Positions 50,216-61,172 of a stretch of DNA of 64,000 nt are shown in pieces. The translations under genes were made by a program, and so were the position numbers. The stretch comes from Ceratothoa steindachneri (lineage: Eukaryota > Arthropoda > Malacostraca > Isopoda > Cymothoidae): the NCBI GenBank assembly GCA_963969495.1, contig OZ018321.1:135905315-135969314 (forward strand), written 5' to 3'. Every line of letters begins with the position of its first letter. The stretch's first letter is position 1. The notes under the pieces were generated by a model that was given only the letters and a program-made list of their open reading frames with translations, did not search any database and was not told the origin of the DNA.

Positions 50216-51233
50216 GCTAAGTTCTTTTTTATGTTGATCCTGTTTAAGTGGAATATGACAAACAATATTTTAATCTCTTTGTAAAGATTAAACTTACCAA
50301 GTTTTACTGTATCCGACATCTTTTCAACTATTAGACTAATTTATCGAAATTTTTCAGAGTTTTTCGAAAATATTTATTGATTTAGTGGCCTCTAGATTAT
50401 TTATTAATTTAGTGAGCTCTAGATGCTCTACTATCCTATATATAGCAATAGATTTCAGGAGTTAACTCAAGACAAAAGTAAGCGAAATGGGGTGAAAGTT
50501 TTCAAGATCAGTATTCTTTTTTGAAGATTCCATTATATTTTTTTTTTAACTCTTATCGAATTTTTAATCCAACACTAATGTCATTTTGAAACATATACAA
50601 ATAGGTTTTAATAGTTTACTTTTTAACTATGTAAGGTGGATTGGATATGATTTATCGGTACCCATCACTTGGAAGGTATCATTTGCACTTTGTCGAAATT
50701 TAAAAGTATAGACTCTTCATTATATTTCATTGTCTTATTCTAAGTAAATTACCTATCTTCCCTGGTAAAACATTTGCCAAATATTCATTTATTGTCTCTA
50801 TTACGTGATTCGGACTGTAGCCAACGACTTACTTGCCATCATGCAGGAAGCTTGATGAACTTGCTAATCGCCTTATGATCATTTATATACCTTTGAAATC
50901 ACCTGTGTTCGTGTTTTGACACCAACGCTTGACCCTTGTCATAGTAACAATTATTGTTACAATTTTTACTCTTCTTTATTCTATTGCTGGTTTTTATCTA
51001 AAAAACTAATAGTAACATCCTTTTTTCATCCTATTTATGAATTTTCTTTCATTTATTATCTGAAATTTTAGCTCCTATTCACTTTTTTAATTTCATTCGC
51101 CTTCGTATTTGTAAACATTATTTACTTCAGTGAATCCCAATTTAACAAAGGAATCGTAAAAAAATCTAGTTCGAAAATCATCTCTGTCCCTCTTTGGTTA
51201 TCTATTCTCCATTGCAGGACAGGTTTATACTTA
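50216..51233. other. AT-rich intergenic DNA, no gene seen
   Basis: Nothing recognisable between the CR1-like fragment and the mariner element. Confidence 0.4.
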
Positions 51234-52163
51234 CTAGGGACATTCAATAAGTTTTGCAATTCGGATATAAGGAAACGAGATATGAGGAAAAGTGTTTTAT
51301 TATTTTTCAATATAACTACCCTCGACTTCAATGCACTTGCGCCACTCGTCCCTGAGGCTTCGAATTCCCGACAACCAGAAATCTCCCAACTGCTGTTCAA
51401 TCCACTCCTGGACGGCGAGATGGAAATCTTCATCGTCCCAAACCTGGCGTCCACGCACTGCAGACTTGAGCTGGAGGAATAAAATCTAGTCGCTAGGAGT
51501 CAGATCTCGACTGTAGGGGGGAGGTTGAGCTCCTTGAAGCCAAACTCGTGCAGGGCAGCTTGTGCAAAGCTGCCGCTGTGGACTTTGACGACGTTAAGGT
51601 CGATCACGGAGCGTCAGGTTTCTAGGGACCCAACGGGCAGAGACCTTGTTCATGGCCAAATTGTCGTGGATGATGTTGATAATACTTCCATTTGATATTC
51701 CAAGTTCTCACTCAATTTCTTGGACCTTCACCCGTCGATTTTCGAGGATTCTCCTCTCCACACGGCCACATTGTCCTCGTTGGTCACATCTGACGGGCGT
51801 CCTGGACGGGGATCATCTTCAAGGGACTTACGACCATGGCAGAACTCCCTATTCCAACGAGCAATGGTTGCATAGAAAGGGGCGGTGTCGGTGTACACTG
51901 TAACCATGCGTTCATGGATCTCTTTTGCATTCTTGCCTTCCTTGGTCAAAAAGTTGATAATTGCGCGTTGCTCAACCTTCTCCATTGGTGAAAAATTCGT
52001 GACTGACGATCTGCGATCAGATACTGCTTCTTAAATAGACGAGGCAGGAGCGTGCGGTTGCAGGTCCTGACTTGTCATAACTTGTCCTAAGACTCTCACA
52101 AACAGCCATCCCCCTTTCTCTGTTTTGCCCTACCGATTCGCAAAACTTATTGACCATCCCTTG
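51234..52163 (-). mobile_element. Internally deleted mariner element with both terminal repeats
   Basis: The left end CTAGGGACATTCAATAAG begins after TA (51232-51233). The right end, read on the opposite strand, begins CAAGGGATGGTCAATAAG and is followed on the plus strand by TA (52164-52165). The two ends match over about 30 bp with few differences, and TA flanks both, as mariner requires. Total length is 930 bp against about 1.3 kb for a full mariner, so roughly a quarter is missing. The ends and the two outer parts of the transposase remain. It could have been mobilised in trans by a related intact copy. Confidence 0.9.
51251..51985 (-). pseudogene. Mariner transposase pseudogene, catalytic centre deleted
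   Basis: Minus-strand remnant starting at an ATG at 51985. The N-terminal DNA-binding domain is well preserved: MEKVEQRAIINFLTKEGKNA, then ATIARWNREFCHGRKSLEDD and PRPGRPSDVTNEDNV. After a frameshift it continues with RRILENRRVKVQEIE, a stop, ELGISNGSIINIIHDNLAM, KVSARWVPRNLTL. The reading then jumps to FAQAALHEFGFKELNLPP and, after another frameshift, YSRDLTPSD, a stop, ILFLQLKS and VRGRQVWDDEDFHLAVQEWI. The missing block of about 115 residues held the first two catalytic Asp residues; only the third (in SRDL) survives. The well-kept N-terminus suggests a fairly young copy. Architecture matches the SETMAR/mariner family. Confidence 0.88.
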
Positions 52164-52165
52164 TA

Positions 52166-52910
52166 GTTTTAAGTATTGGTTTTCTTCTCACTAAGGAGGA
52201 CTAATTCGTGAAGTACCTAAGAATTGGTGAATTTTCATCATGAATGGACATCGACTAAAATCAGTTTTGTTCCTATTCAAATAAAGGATAAGAATATAAT
52301 CCTCCCAATGGTATACAGAAAATCAAAGGCTTGCTACAGACATAAATGTGGTCTTAGAAAATATATAAGGACGACACTTTTAGACGAAGACTAGTTTTGT
52401 GGATGGTTTTATTCCAGCTCTATAGCCCTTTACTAGTTTTCTCAGTTAAGGGAAGATTAATTTACCTACTGTTATTATAGGTATTTAAAGGTTCAAATAT
52501 TTTTGCTAAAAGTGCTAACCAGATAGGATTTTCAAATGAATGTATTCAGAGAGTATATATGGGAAAATTTCAGTAATTTGCTTAGAATGCCTTGCTACAG
52601 AATATGTACCCGTCTAGACAGGAAAGGTTTGATCAAAATACATGTTAAGAGATATTTAATCTTGAGTGAGTAGTAAACAATATTTAATGCTAGAATGTAT
52701 AACTTTATCAAAGTAAAGAGTGCAAAAACGATTATTATAACTCATCAAGTAGCATAAAAAAATAGTGCGTGGACTAAAGCCGTGATTAAGTTAATTTCGC
52801 TCTCCTGATTGATTCAGAGACTGGCGAAAGCTTGAAAGCAAGTTATCTTGGTCTCAGGGGCATGCCATGTACGTAGGTACAAAATTTAGAGAAAAGGCTG
52901 AGCGCCGGCC
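52166..52910. other. Intergenic DNA, no gene seen
   Basis: Nothing recognisable. Confidence 0.4.
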
Positions 52911-52927
52911 TGCCCATAAGTACGTGA

Positions 52928-53035
52928 GACGACAGTTCTGCGCAGGACAATTCCGCGCCGACAGTTCCACGCCGACAGTTCCACGCAGGGCAATTCAGAG
53001 CAACGACAATTCAGTGACAACTCAGCGTAAGGATA
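52928..53035. repeat. ~15-bp GC-rich minisatellite
   Basis: About seven units of the type GACAGTTCCACGCC / GACAATTCCGCGCC / GACAATTCAGTG, spaced 12-16 bp apart. It is CpG-rich in otherwise AT-rich DNA. Such arrays often form part of a dispersed element. I could not define element ends. Confidence 0.75.
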
Positions 53036-53129
53036 TAAAATTACTAGTTTTTGAGACGATTTATTGAAATACAAAAATTAATGATGTAAAAAAGGTATGA
53101 AATATTTTTGAAAAACTAAAAAAACAAAA

Positions 53130-53198
53130 CCGACCAACTAACAGACAAAGCTCAACCAACTAACAAACAAAGCTCAGCCAAATAACAAACACAACGTG
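53130..53198. repeat. 24-bp tandem repeat, 2.5 copies
   Basis: CCAACTAACAGACAAAGCTC recurs as CCAACTAACAAACAAAGCTC, followed by a partial CCAAATAACAAAC copy. Confidence 0.8.
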
Positions 53199-53659
53199 AT
53201 AAGCTTGACGGTAAAAATGTAGTTTGTAGTTTGTTTAAGCACAGCCGTAAAGATAAACAGCCTGAAAGTCCCGTGGAGTGAATATAATAAGTGACTAATA
53301 ATACCCCCATAGAGATCATTTTATTAGAAAAAGGGATAAAGCAAATTTTGTTAAATGGATATTTTTATCGGGTTCATTTGTTGTAAGTTAAATGGCACCT
53401 GAAGAGTCCAGTTGGACTAAACGCTTGTGATCATCCTAAACGCTTTTGACCTGTGTTAGCCCTTACTGACTCATTTATCAACGAGACCGAGGAGTATTTT
53501 TCCGAGTTTCCAAATGGAAGGGGAAAATTTAAAGAGTATAAAATTTGCACACATTTTTGGATGAATCTTCGCGTTTGAGGGAAGGAAATTGTACGAGTTA
53601 GCTTTGAAATTTCTTTTATCTTCTGTCTATGGGTGAGTGTCATAGAATGACTCCCTGAC
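53199..53659. other. Intergenic DNA, no gene seen
   Basis: Nothing recognisable. Confidence 0.4.
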
Positions 53660-55195
53660 ATATATTCACTTCTACCCTAGATGCGTGTACGCTTAAGGTC
53701 AAACGAGTGACCTTGACTCAACTCTGGTCACGACAGGGATGGGGGATAGAAGTAGGGGAAGGTGAGACCCAACCTCTCCTGAAGGAGTGCGAAGGATTTG
53801 AAAAAAACGATAGTGTGCAGTTGGCCGTTATTAAACTAATGAAGTCTGCGGGCTATGAGGCTTATGAAAAAGTAGGAGTAGGAACAAGGATAAACTTTAA
53901 TGTTCACACGGTATACAAAATAAATTGTTTAAAATAGAATAATGGCAATGGATACTCGATGTTTACAATAATCGTTCTAACAGAGTTACTCGGAGAGAAC
54001 TTTACGAGAGGGATCGAGAAGCTATACGAGCCGCCTTATGCACGCACGCAGGGATGACTGGCTGGGAAGCCACAAATGATTCGGCTCAGCCTAATTTGGG
54101 TTTGAGGCTCTAAGCGATAAAACGGGGATCGGATGGTTATTCGAGGGACTTTAACTATGGGGAGTTAAACCTCAAGTAGTAACACTAACTGGAGGGAGTA
54201 TTCGTGCCAAACGAAATGTACCGAAAGCAAGGATGAGTAAATTGACTGGGGCTTAGATCCTTCTGTAGAATTCTAGCCTTCTGCTCGTAGGGGAATGGAG
54301 CGCGATCGAGAATGATATGTTTTGTTGTAAAAGGCAGTCATATAGTGTCAATGCCCATTTGGAACCAACGATATATAGGGACCAGCCGGAACCATTAATT
54401 CCTCTGCCAAGGGAGGGCGCAGGGGAATCTCTCCACGAACCAACACGGCGCTTGAGGGATGGGAAGTACTTCCATGGAGGTTTCTTGATAACGCACCGGG
54501 AGGCCACATAAGCGCGCGTTTGAGATTCTAATCCCTCGCTTATCGCAGAAAGCAGTTCGATATTCTGACTGGTCCCACAATCTTCGCTCACATGGACTGA
54601 CCTCGTGCCTGACCTTGTGCCTGACCTCGTGGTTTCGATGGGGCATATGGGAGCAAGAAGCCTACATTCTCGACAGTGAGATACCATCCTTTGTGACATG
54701 ATGACCCTAAAAGATAATCTCATAGACCTCAAAGGTATGTTTGGCAGGAGTAATCACAAGTGCGACATCATTGAGAAGAGTGTCCGTAGGTGAGAGATGT
54801 GCCTCTTCGGCACTTAAACTTATGCCCATAATATCGGCCTATGTTTTTTTTATTCAGCCGGCATTGGCACCCCCTCTTTAAAGGCGAAAATCCGATATAG
54901 TAAAAGTAGGGAATTCCAGCGTAATGGAAATGTAATGCATAGAAGGCGTGAGTGCTACCTAATTCCCCATAGGCGAACTTCCGTCTGCGCAAAAGAATTT
55001 CTTAATCTCGGAAAAATAGAGGGATATGAAAGCTCGCTTGCTACAGAGGTAAAAGTAGCCGGAACTTCGGCTGTAAGTGTCCCTGCTCAAAGGGCATGCC
55101 GTCAACGCCGATTCAAAATGTGTGCTAAAATGTTGAGAGCGGCATATCTCACAGACTCCGTAGTTTCTAATCAAGGCATATTATTCTCATAGAGA
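53660..55195. other. GC-richer island with open frames on both strands, unidentified
   Basis: About 1.5 kb with clearly higher G+C and CpG than its flanks. On the plus strand an open frame at 53707-53937 (76 codons) is followed by a segment near 53.98-54.11 kb reading VTRRELYERDREAIRAAL, THAGMTGWEATNDSAQPN. On the minus strand a frame of 159 codons runs from 54732 to 54253, with SHCRECRLLAPICPIETT and a three-fold SGTR-type repeat from a 12-bp direct repeat at about 54600-54640. Neither strand shows a domain I recognise. Protein-like composition on both strands suggests a mobile-element body, such as a gag-like region. A host exon is less likely. Confidence 0.3.
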
Positions 55196-56455
55196 GAGGG
55201 CTAAAAATTGGTGAAAAAACACCTTTAAAAGTAAATCTTAAACTAACCCAATCTTAGTAACCTAGCACAAGCATTTTAACAATTATCCTTCAACATTTGG
55301 TTTCAATCATTCTCCAACCTACATATAATTTCTTGTTCATGATTTAGTTGGTAACAGCTATCGATCTCTACACCTATGTCTATGTTAATGTAACTATCAT
55401 AAATTCTTTGGTACGGTATCCAAAGTTTCACTTGAGGAAATGCAAAAAAATTTCATCTTGGTTTTATAGGTAACTCTGGGGTTTCTTAGGCAAGAATTCT
55501 AGAAGAAGATGATTGGTTTTTAGCATTTAAAAATTATAAAATTCAGCCCTTAAAATATAGTGCCACCAATACACTGAAATTAAAAAAAATTGCCCATCAT
55601 AATTTTTACCCTTTTATAAGTAGAATTTGGAACTTTTTTTTTCTCTTCTGTAATATCCGCATGTTTATTCGATCCTTTTATGTTATTATTTATATATCAA
55701 TATTACATTAAAAAAATCCGATTATTTTCAAACCGATGAGTTTTTAACGTTTTTTTTTACTTATACTTGGCTATATTTTTTCAAACCTTATTCCTCTATT
55801 ATTATAAAAACACGTACAAATGTGTGTGCTTGCCTATGAAAATATTTTTCAAATTTTATTATTAAAATTGTAGTTTCTAAACGTTTCTCTCGTTCTATGT
55901 ATTTGGTCCGGCAAACACAATAACAAATGTCCAAAATTTTAAGATGGAATTCTCTTTAGTTGCCACTGAAGCCCCGACCGAGGCATCATATTTTAGCGTC
56001 TACTTTGCGTGTCATGTCATTGAAGTAAAACCAAACATAAATATTGTACTAGGAACTTATCAACATATTTTAATCTTCATATCTATATCGATCTAAATAA
56101 TAATAGGGTGAAACACACTTATAGCCTCAAGTGTGGCGACGGACGTGATTTACATCCTTAAAAACTTACCGGATTCTACTATTATCATTGGATGAATTAC
56201 AACAGAGACTGGGATCTACGCCTAGCACACGACTTTACGCAACCAATTTTGCCATTAAATTGGTTAATATAGCCATAACTCGTCCTCCATTTTTATTAAT
56301 GTAAACCTTAAAAAAGCCCTCTTATTGCATGTATATATTATTTTCTTTAGAGAAAACACGTATATTCATATAATTCATAGAAATCTAATCTTTAAAACCA
56401 GGAGAAATCTCCGCTCACTTTTCCTTAATGCTTTCAAATTCCAGGAGGAATCAAG
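55196..56455. other. AT-rich intergenic DNA, no gene seen
   Basis: Nothing recognisable. Confidence 0.4.
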
Positions 56456-57420
56456 ATGTTAAATAGACTTGTGTACAAGAATACGGTAGAGGGTGACTAC
56501 GTGCCCTTATGTACCCACGTGGTCATGAGATCACCACATGGAGCATTGGAAACGAGGCTGATATACGACGAGGATGCGGTCGACGCCGTTTTATTGCACC
56601 TCAGCTGCATTTACATAGGGACACATTTTTCTCGTCTCGCATGTCCTTACTGCCATCTTCTTGCCCTCCTGCATAGATCAAAGCTCGTCGAACATTCTAC
56701 GCTATCTTTATCTCGGTTCCGCCGAAGGAGTGGCTGCCTTTCCCCAAGATCGCGCGAGTCGTGGAGGCTCCCGCCAAGTCATTTCAGCCACCAGCGAGCG
56801 CCTATATAATCCACCGACTCGGTTTAGCGTGTAGCACTCTAGGACTCTTTCGCCTATCACAACGTATGAGCAAAGGACACGCTCACTCGTCGCAATCGAA
56901 GACACCGGCGATTTTGATTCAAGGACGAAGGCTAAATCGAGATCCGTGAAGTCTGCCATAGTCAATCACCGAGTATCTGACAAGGATTTCCATCTCCGAA
57001 GGCCAAAATACGTGTGCTGCCTTATCTTCCCCGTGAGATAACCCAAGTTTCCCCATTACAGTCATCGATTCTCGACCGGCTCTTCCCTTCATCGAACACG
57101 TAAGCAGTTTTTTATCATTGTCGCCTACAGATTATTCTATAATCTGGTCTACCCAAATCGTTCCATCCTTTGTATGTGAACCTAAGATTAAAATCCCTTT
57201 TTTTATCACCGACCTGAACCCGACCACTAATCCCATATTTATCCATCCTGTGTCTCGTGCCGACAGTTAATTTTCGCATGTACGATCATTTCCTTTAAAC
57301 CCTGTACCTTTACTTATTTCAACTTTGTTTATTTCTTAGTAAAGCTATATTTTTGTTATTTTCTTTTTCTTGCAACCCTAAACGAGTACCAGCTACCTGT
57401 TAATCTTTGGCCAAGTGGCA
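56456..57420 (+). mobile_element. Possible solo LTR (GC-richer, TATA-containing)
   Basis: The segment opens with TGTTAAATAGACTTGTGTAC and is GC- and CpG-rich for its first 500 bp, then becomes T-rich. A TATA box (TATATAAT) lies at 56803-56810. A TAAAGC-type weak poly(A) context follows in the T-rich part near 57340. Promoter first, poly(A)-like tail and TGT start are the expected order of an LTR. I could not fix the right boundary or a convincing target-site duplication: AAGA precedes the start and also occurs near 57441, which may be chance. Open frames on both strands here (62-117 codons) have no domain. Confidence 0.3.
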
Positions 57421-57753
57421 TTCTGAATTGTTTATTTTCAAAGAACCCTGCAATTAAAATGTACACCATCCCCATTGAATTCATAACTATTTCCCGTTCA
57501 CGAACCGGCTAAGGTCGAATCTTATACCAAAATCGATGCAAACCTCCAAAAGGCATATACATATATATTTATAGAGTCTGGCCATTCCACGAAAACTTGA
57601 AATGGAAAGCAATACGACAAATTGTTAGATTTGGATGCATCTAACTTAGACGTAAATCGTTATAATGTACAGAATGACCTAATATAACCTAGGTTAGGTT
57701 GCATATAAGAGGTTATGTTAGTTTGATGTAGAAGTGAGGCAATATGTTCAAGT

Positions 57754-57907
57754 GTTAAGGAAAACTGCACTCTACGCTGTGATGGCATGAAATTAGTAGA
57801 CCAATGAGTATCCACCGTCACACTTCATCAGGCACGCTTGTTAGGACGTTCTTCATCCAAGTCAATCAAGTGAGTATTAAATATATCTATCTAACAGCCC
57901 TAAGAAG
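57754..57907 (+). repeat. Short dispersed repeat, copy A
   Basis: About 153 bp, from TGTTAAGGAAAACTGCACTC to CTAACAGCCCTAAGAA. It aligns end to end with copy B at 59624-59775. Shared blocks are GGAAAA(A)CTG, T(A/C)TACGC, AGTATCCACCGTCACACTTC / GAGTCGCCACCTTACACTGC, and TAACAGCCCTAA. It is a non-coding SINE- or MITE-sized element. Confidence 0.65.
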
Positions 57908-57939
57908 AACGGTATGAATTGGTTAGTTTAACCTTCAAT

Positions 57940-58070
57940 TTACGATCACTGGACACGGGATCGCTTAGACCCACCCGTACGCGCACGCTAGCTATATCAA
58001 GCCACCGATGCAGTGTGAAGGTGGGTACTCATTGCTATAATAACCACATCTTCGAGGGTTGTTTGAAGCA
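57940..58070 (-). repeat. Short dispersed repeat, inverted partial copy C
   Basis: On the minus strand it reads AATGAGTACCCACCTTCACA then CTGCATCGGTGGCTTGATAT, matching the centre of copies A and B. Together with copy A it forms a loose inverted pair. Confidence 0.55.
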
Positions 58071-58634
58071 ACAAGAATCCGTTTTTTTCCGTAGAGATTC
58101 ACCACCAAACTCCAACCTTAATTTTTTTTTCTTTATTCCTACTGGTAGACTTAAGATGTGCTGGTAGATGAGTAAAGTGTAAAATCATGTTATTCTACAA
58201 CATGGTAATTGTCCTTCATTTACTCCAGCCTTTGTCACGTTTTGTTTTCTTTCGCTATAGTTACAGATTGTACTTATGGCACATTTTACTTCCTAAACTT
58301 ACAAAAATAACTGCATTTTTTAATATTTATGCATAATGAAGAGAAGAGAAAAATAGGACAAAAATTTCCAAGAAAGAAGGAATGTTGAAGTGAAATAACT
58401 TATATAGTTTTTTAAAACACCACACTGCCACTTCTTTTTCAATTACAGAAAACTAGTAAGCAATCCATATCCACACCAATATAGAATTAGGTTAATTACG
58501 TTAATCATCTTGACACCAAAAAAATCAAATAGAAGACCAAGATCAATTCCTTCTTTAAACCATTTGGCAAAATTTCTGAGCCAAACTTTTATTAAATCGA
58601 TATAAAACTTCCGGGTTTTTTCCCTTTGTTCACA

Positions 58635-58639
<5 letters not shown>
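58071..58639. other. AT-rich intergenic DNA, no gene seen
   Basis: Nothing recognisable. Confidence 0.4.
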
Positions 58640-58709
<70 letters not shown>

Positions 58710-58711
58710 AT
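58640..58711. repeat. (TA)n microsatellite
   Basis: About 72 bp of TA with one TTTATA interruption. Confidence 0.97.
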
Positions 58712-59000
58712 TTCTATTAGCGAATAAAGATGAAGTTAGGGAATGTGATAATGCGTGGAAGTTACATAGCGCCTATATCATAAAAAACAATGACGTTGTC
58801 TTCTGAAGACAAAAGTACGCACAGCTCTCCTTAAACATCGCTCTATTTTTTAATGAATTTAAGTCATTTTTGCTATTATAAAGACAAAAACAAATGAGAA
58901 ATTTGAGGTACAAATGAATTAAAGAGAAAGATTAATAGAGAAGGTAAAAATGACATAATCACCGAACAAAGCAAATAAATGAAATTATTAATTCCTGTTA

Positions 59001-59305
59001 ATAATGTTTTAATTTTTTATTTCCGATTACTGAATGTCTTGAAACGCCCTGTAAATATTGTTTTAATTTTCTATTCCAAATATTGTTTGAATTTTAAATT
59101 TCAGATAACCGAAAGTTTTGTCATCCCATGAAAATATTGTTTTAATTTTCTATTTCGGATGCCCAAAAGTCTTGTCACCCCTGGTAAATATCTTTTTTAA
59201 TTTTCTATTTCAAATATTGTTTGAATTTTATATTTCAGATGACCGAAATTCTTGTCACCCCCTGTAAATATTGTTTTAATTTTCTATTTCAGATGGCTGA
59301 CACGA
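59001..59305 (+). repeat. 54/25-bp higher-order tandem repeat
   Basis: ATATTG(T)TTTAATTTT-type unit starts fall at 59055, 59080, 59134, 59188, 59214 and 59268, giving intervals of 25, 54, 54, 26 and 54 bp. An earlier full unit begins near 59001. The pattern [25+54+54] repeats, giving a higher-order period of about 133 bp. Long units contain TTTCTATTTCAGATGACCGA followed by CTTGTCACCCCCTGTAA. Each long unit therefore has a pyrimidine tract plus CAG that resembles a 3' splice site. After the last copy the reading ATGGCTGACACGAGCC continues open for 17 codons only. Confidence 0.85.
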
Positions 59306-59623
59306 GCCACTACAGTTTGAAAGAGTGGCTGATTCCAAATGTATAGCCACTTGATCGTGTAAATTCTGGCAATAGCATAGATGTGTGACAGTATCAATGA
59401 AAGTGAATAAACTAAAACCAGTACATGTGTTTGATATTATTATATTGCTCCTCTATTTTTGTTATGACTTTTCGTTAAGGGGTAAAAAATCTTTCGAATC
59501 ACCCTGCATACAGCCACTCGAGGAGTCAGCTATTTTTAAGAAGTAAAAAATACCCACACATACATTTTTATCACCATAACATTACCATTTTATGATCTTC
59601 AATTCAAAACAAATTAAACCGAT
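59306..59623. other. Intergenic DNA, no gene seen
   Basis: Nothing recognisable. Confidence 0.4.
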
Positions 59624-59775
59624 GTTAGGAAAAACTGTAATGTACGCAGTGGAGGTATACGGTTAGTATATCAAAGAGTCGCCACCTTACACTGCATCGG
59701 CCATTACTAGAAGATGCTACTTATCTACTCCGAGCAAGTCACCTTCTAATATACTAATTTAACAGCCCTAAAAAT
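59624..59775 (+). repeat. Short dispersed repeat, copy B
   Basis: About 150 bp, from TGTTAGGAAAAACTGTAATG to TTAACAGCCCTAAAAAT. It is colinear with copy A at 57754 with roughly 65% identity by eye. Confidence 0.65.
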
Positions 59776-60330
59776 TATTGTATCCATTGAAGGTTAATAT
59801 ACCTAATTAATGCAGTTCTTTTTAGTGCTGTTGATTGGTCTCTTTGATACATTCTCTTGCTTGGCTATACTAAACCTAAACCTATTTTGTTTTACCTCAA
59901 TTGGTGACTTTCAGGAGAGAGTTGAAATATATATGTTGTATGCATGAGGTGGAGGCTTTCCAAGCCCACTTTGGGAAACGAGTAAATTTGGTGAGGTTAA
60001 GAAAGTAAAACTTTTACGTCGTCGTTAAAAATCTCCTGGGAGCAGGTTGAAATCATTTCAAAACGGATTGATCTTTACTTGGAACATAAAAAATGATACT
60101 AAATAAGACGGATCTTCTATGAAAAGGCTGCAAAAAATCCCTATTTCAAATGTGTTATTTTCGCCACTACCTAAATATTACGAATTAAGTGTGGATATCC
60201 ACTCCAAAGAGAAAAAAGAGGGGCATATACGGAGCTGGCCTGGTAGCGAATTCGGCGTTCGAGGCTATCGCGATGTTAAGTTTAGGCCAAGGTTAGGCTA
60301 TGGCCTTTGAGATATTAGTGTGAATACAGA
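59776..60330. other. Intergenic DNA, no gene seen
   Basis: The 63-codon frame at 60119-60310 has no recognisable feature. Confidence 0.4.
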
Positions 60331-60387
60331 CTATAGGTTAGGTTAGGTTAGTTTAGGTTAGTTTAGTTTAGGCTAGGTTAGGTTTTG
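60331..60387 (+). repeat. TTAGG-like tract
   Basis: About ten units of GGTTAGGTTAGGTTAG with GTTTAG variants, the arthropod telomere motif in interstitial form. Confidence 0.8.
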
Positions 60388-60787
60388 GAGTGAGGAACTG
60401 ACGCATACTTCTCACAGAATGTTTGTACATTATGTTATGGCTTCTGTTGACATTTTAATCTCTTTAACACAAAAAATATCAAAACCAAATAATCTGATGA
60501 AAAAAAATATAAATAGTGGTCGTTGGGCTCCTAATCTACATGCTCAAAAATGAAGACGTCGGTTTTAGTGGTTCAGGGAATGCTCATTTTTAGTAGGGGT
60601 TTCTGACTCTCTATTTACACTCGATCCGATATTTAATTTAAGTGGATAAATCATTTAAATACTCTAATTTGGAAAATATTTATGAACAAATTTCTCTCGG
60701 AGATAATTTCCACTTCTCTTTTAATAAGAATATTCACAAAGATCCATAAATAATTAAATAAAATTTGGATAAATGTTGGGGCATTTG

Positions 60788-60788
<1 letters not shown>
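60388..60788. other. AT-rich intergenic DNA, no gene seen
   Basis: Nothing recognisable. Confidence 0.4.

Positions 60789-60863
<75 letters not shown>
60789..60863. repeat. (TA)n microsatellite
   Basis: About 75 bp of uninterrupted TA. Confidence 0.97.
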
Positions 60864-60865
<2 letters not shown>

Positions 60866-61172
60866 CTTTGCCTATAAGGTGAATTGAAGCATTCGTTTGA
60901 GGGTAATGTCTATGGTAACCTAGCAGCTAGAGTGGGGGTTTGAAAAGGGAAGAGCGTTCGATGGTTTGGGTTCGGACCTTATCTATTTATCTTTTTAAAA
61001 AAAAATTATGTAATGCTAAACCATTTACTTTTTCTCCACATAAGAAGCTCTATCCTGATTATTAGCACCAGATTCTATTTTGTTTTCAATTTATCTATTT
61101 AAATAAATAAAAAAAATAAGTGCTGGTAGGGCATGCTGTACTCCGTCGTGAATCTGGTATCGTAAGCGGTCT

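Noticed and set aside
56456..56965. 117-codon plus-strand and 85-codon minus-strand frames
   Set aside because: Both fall in the GC-rich, stop-poor first half of the possible LTR and show no domain.
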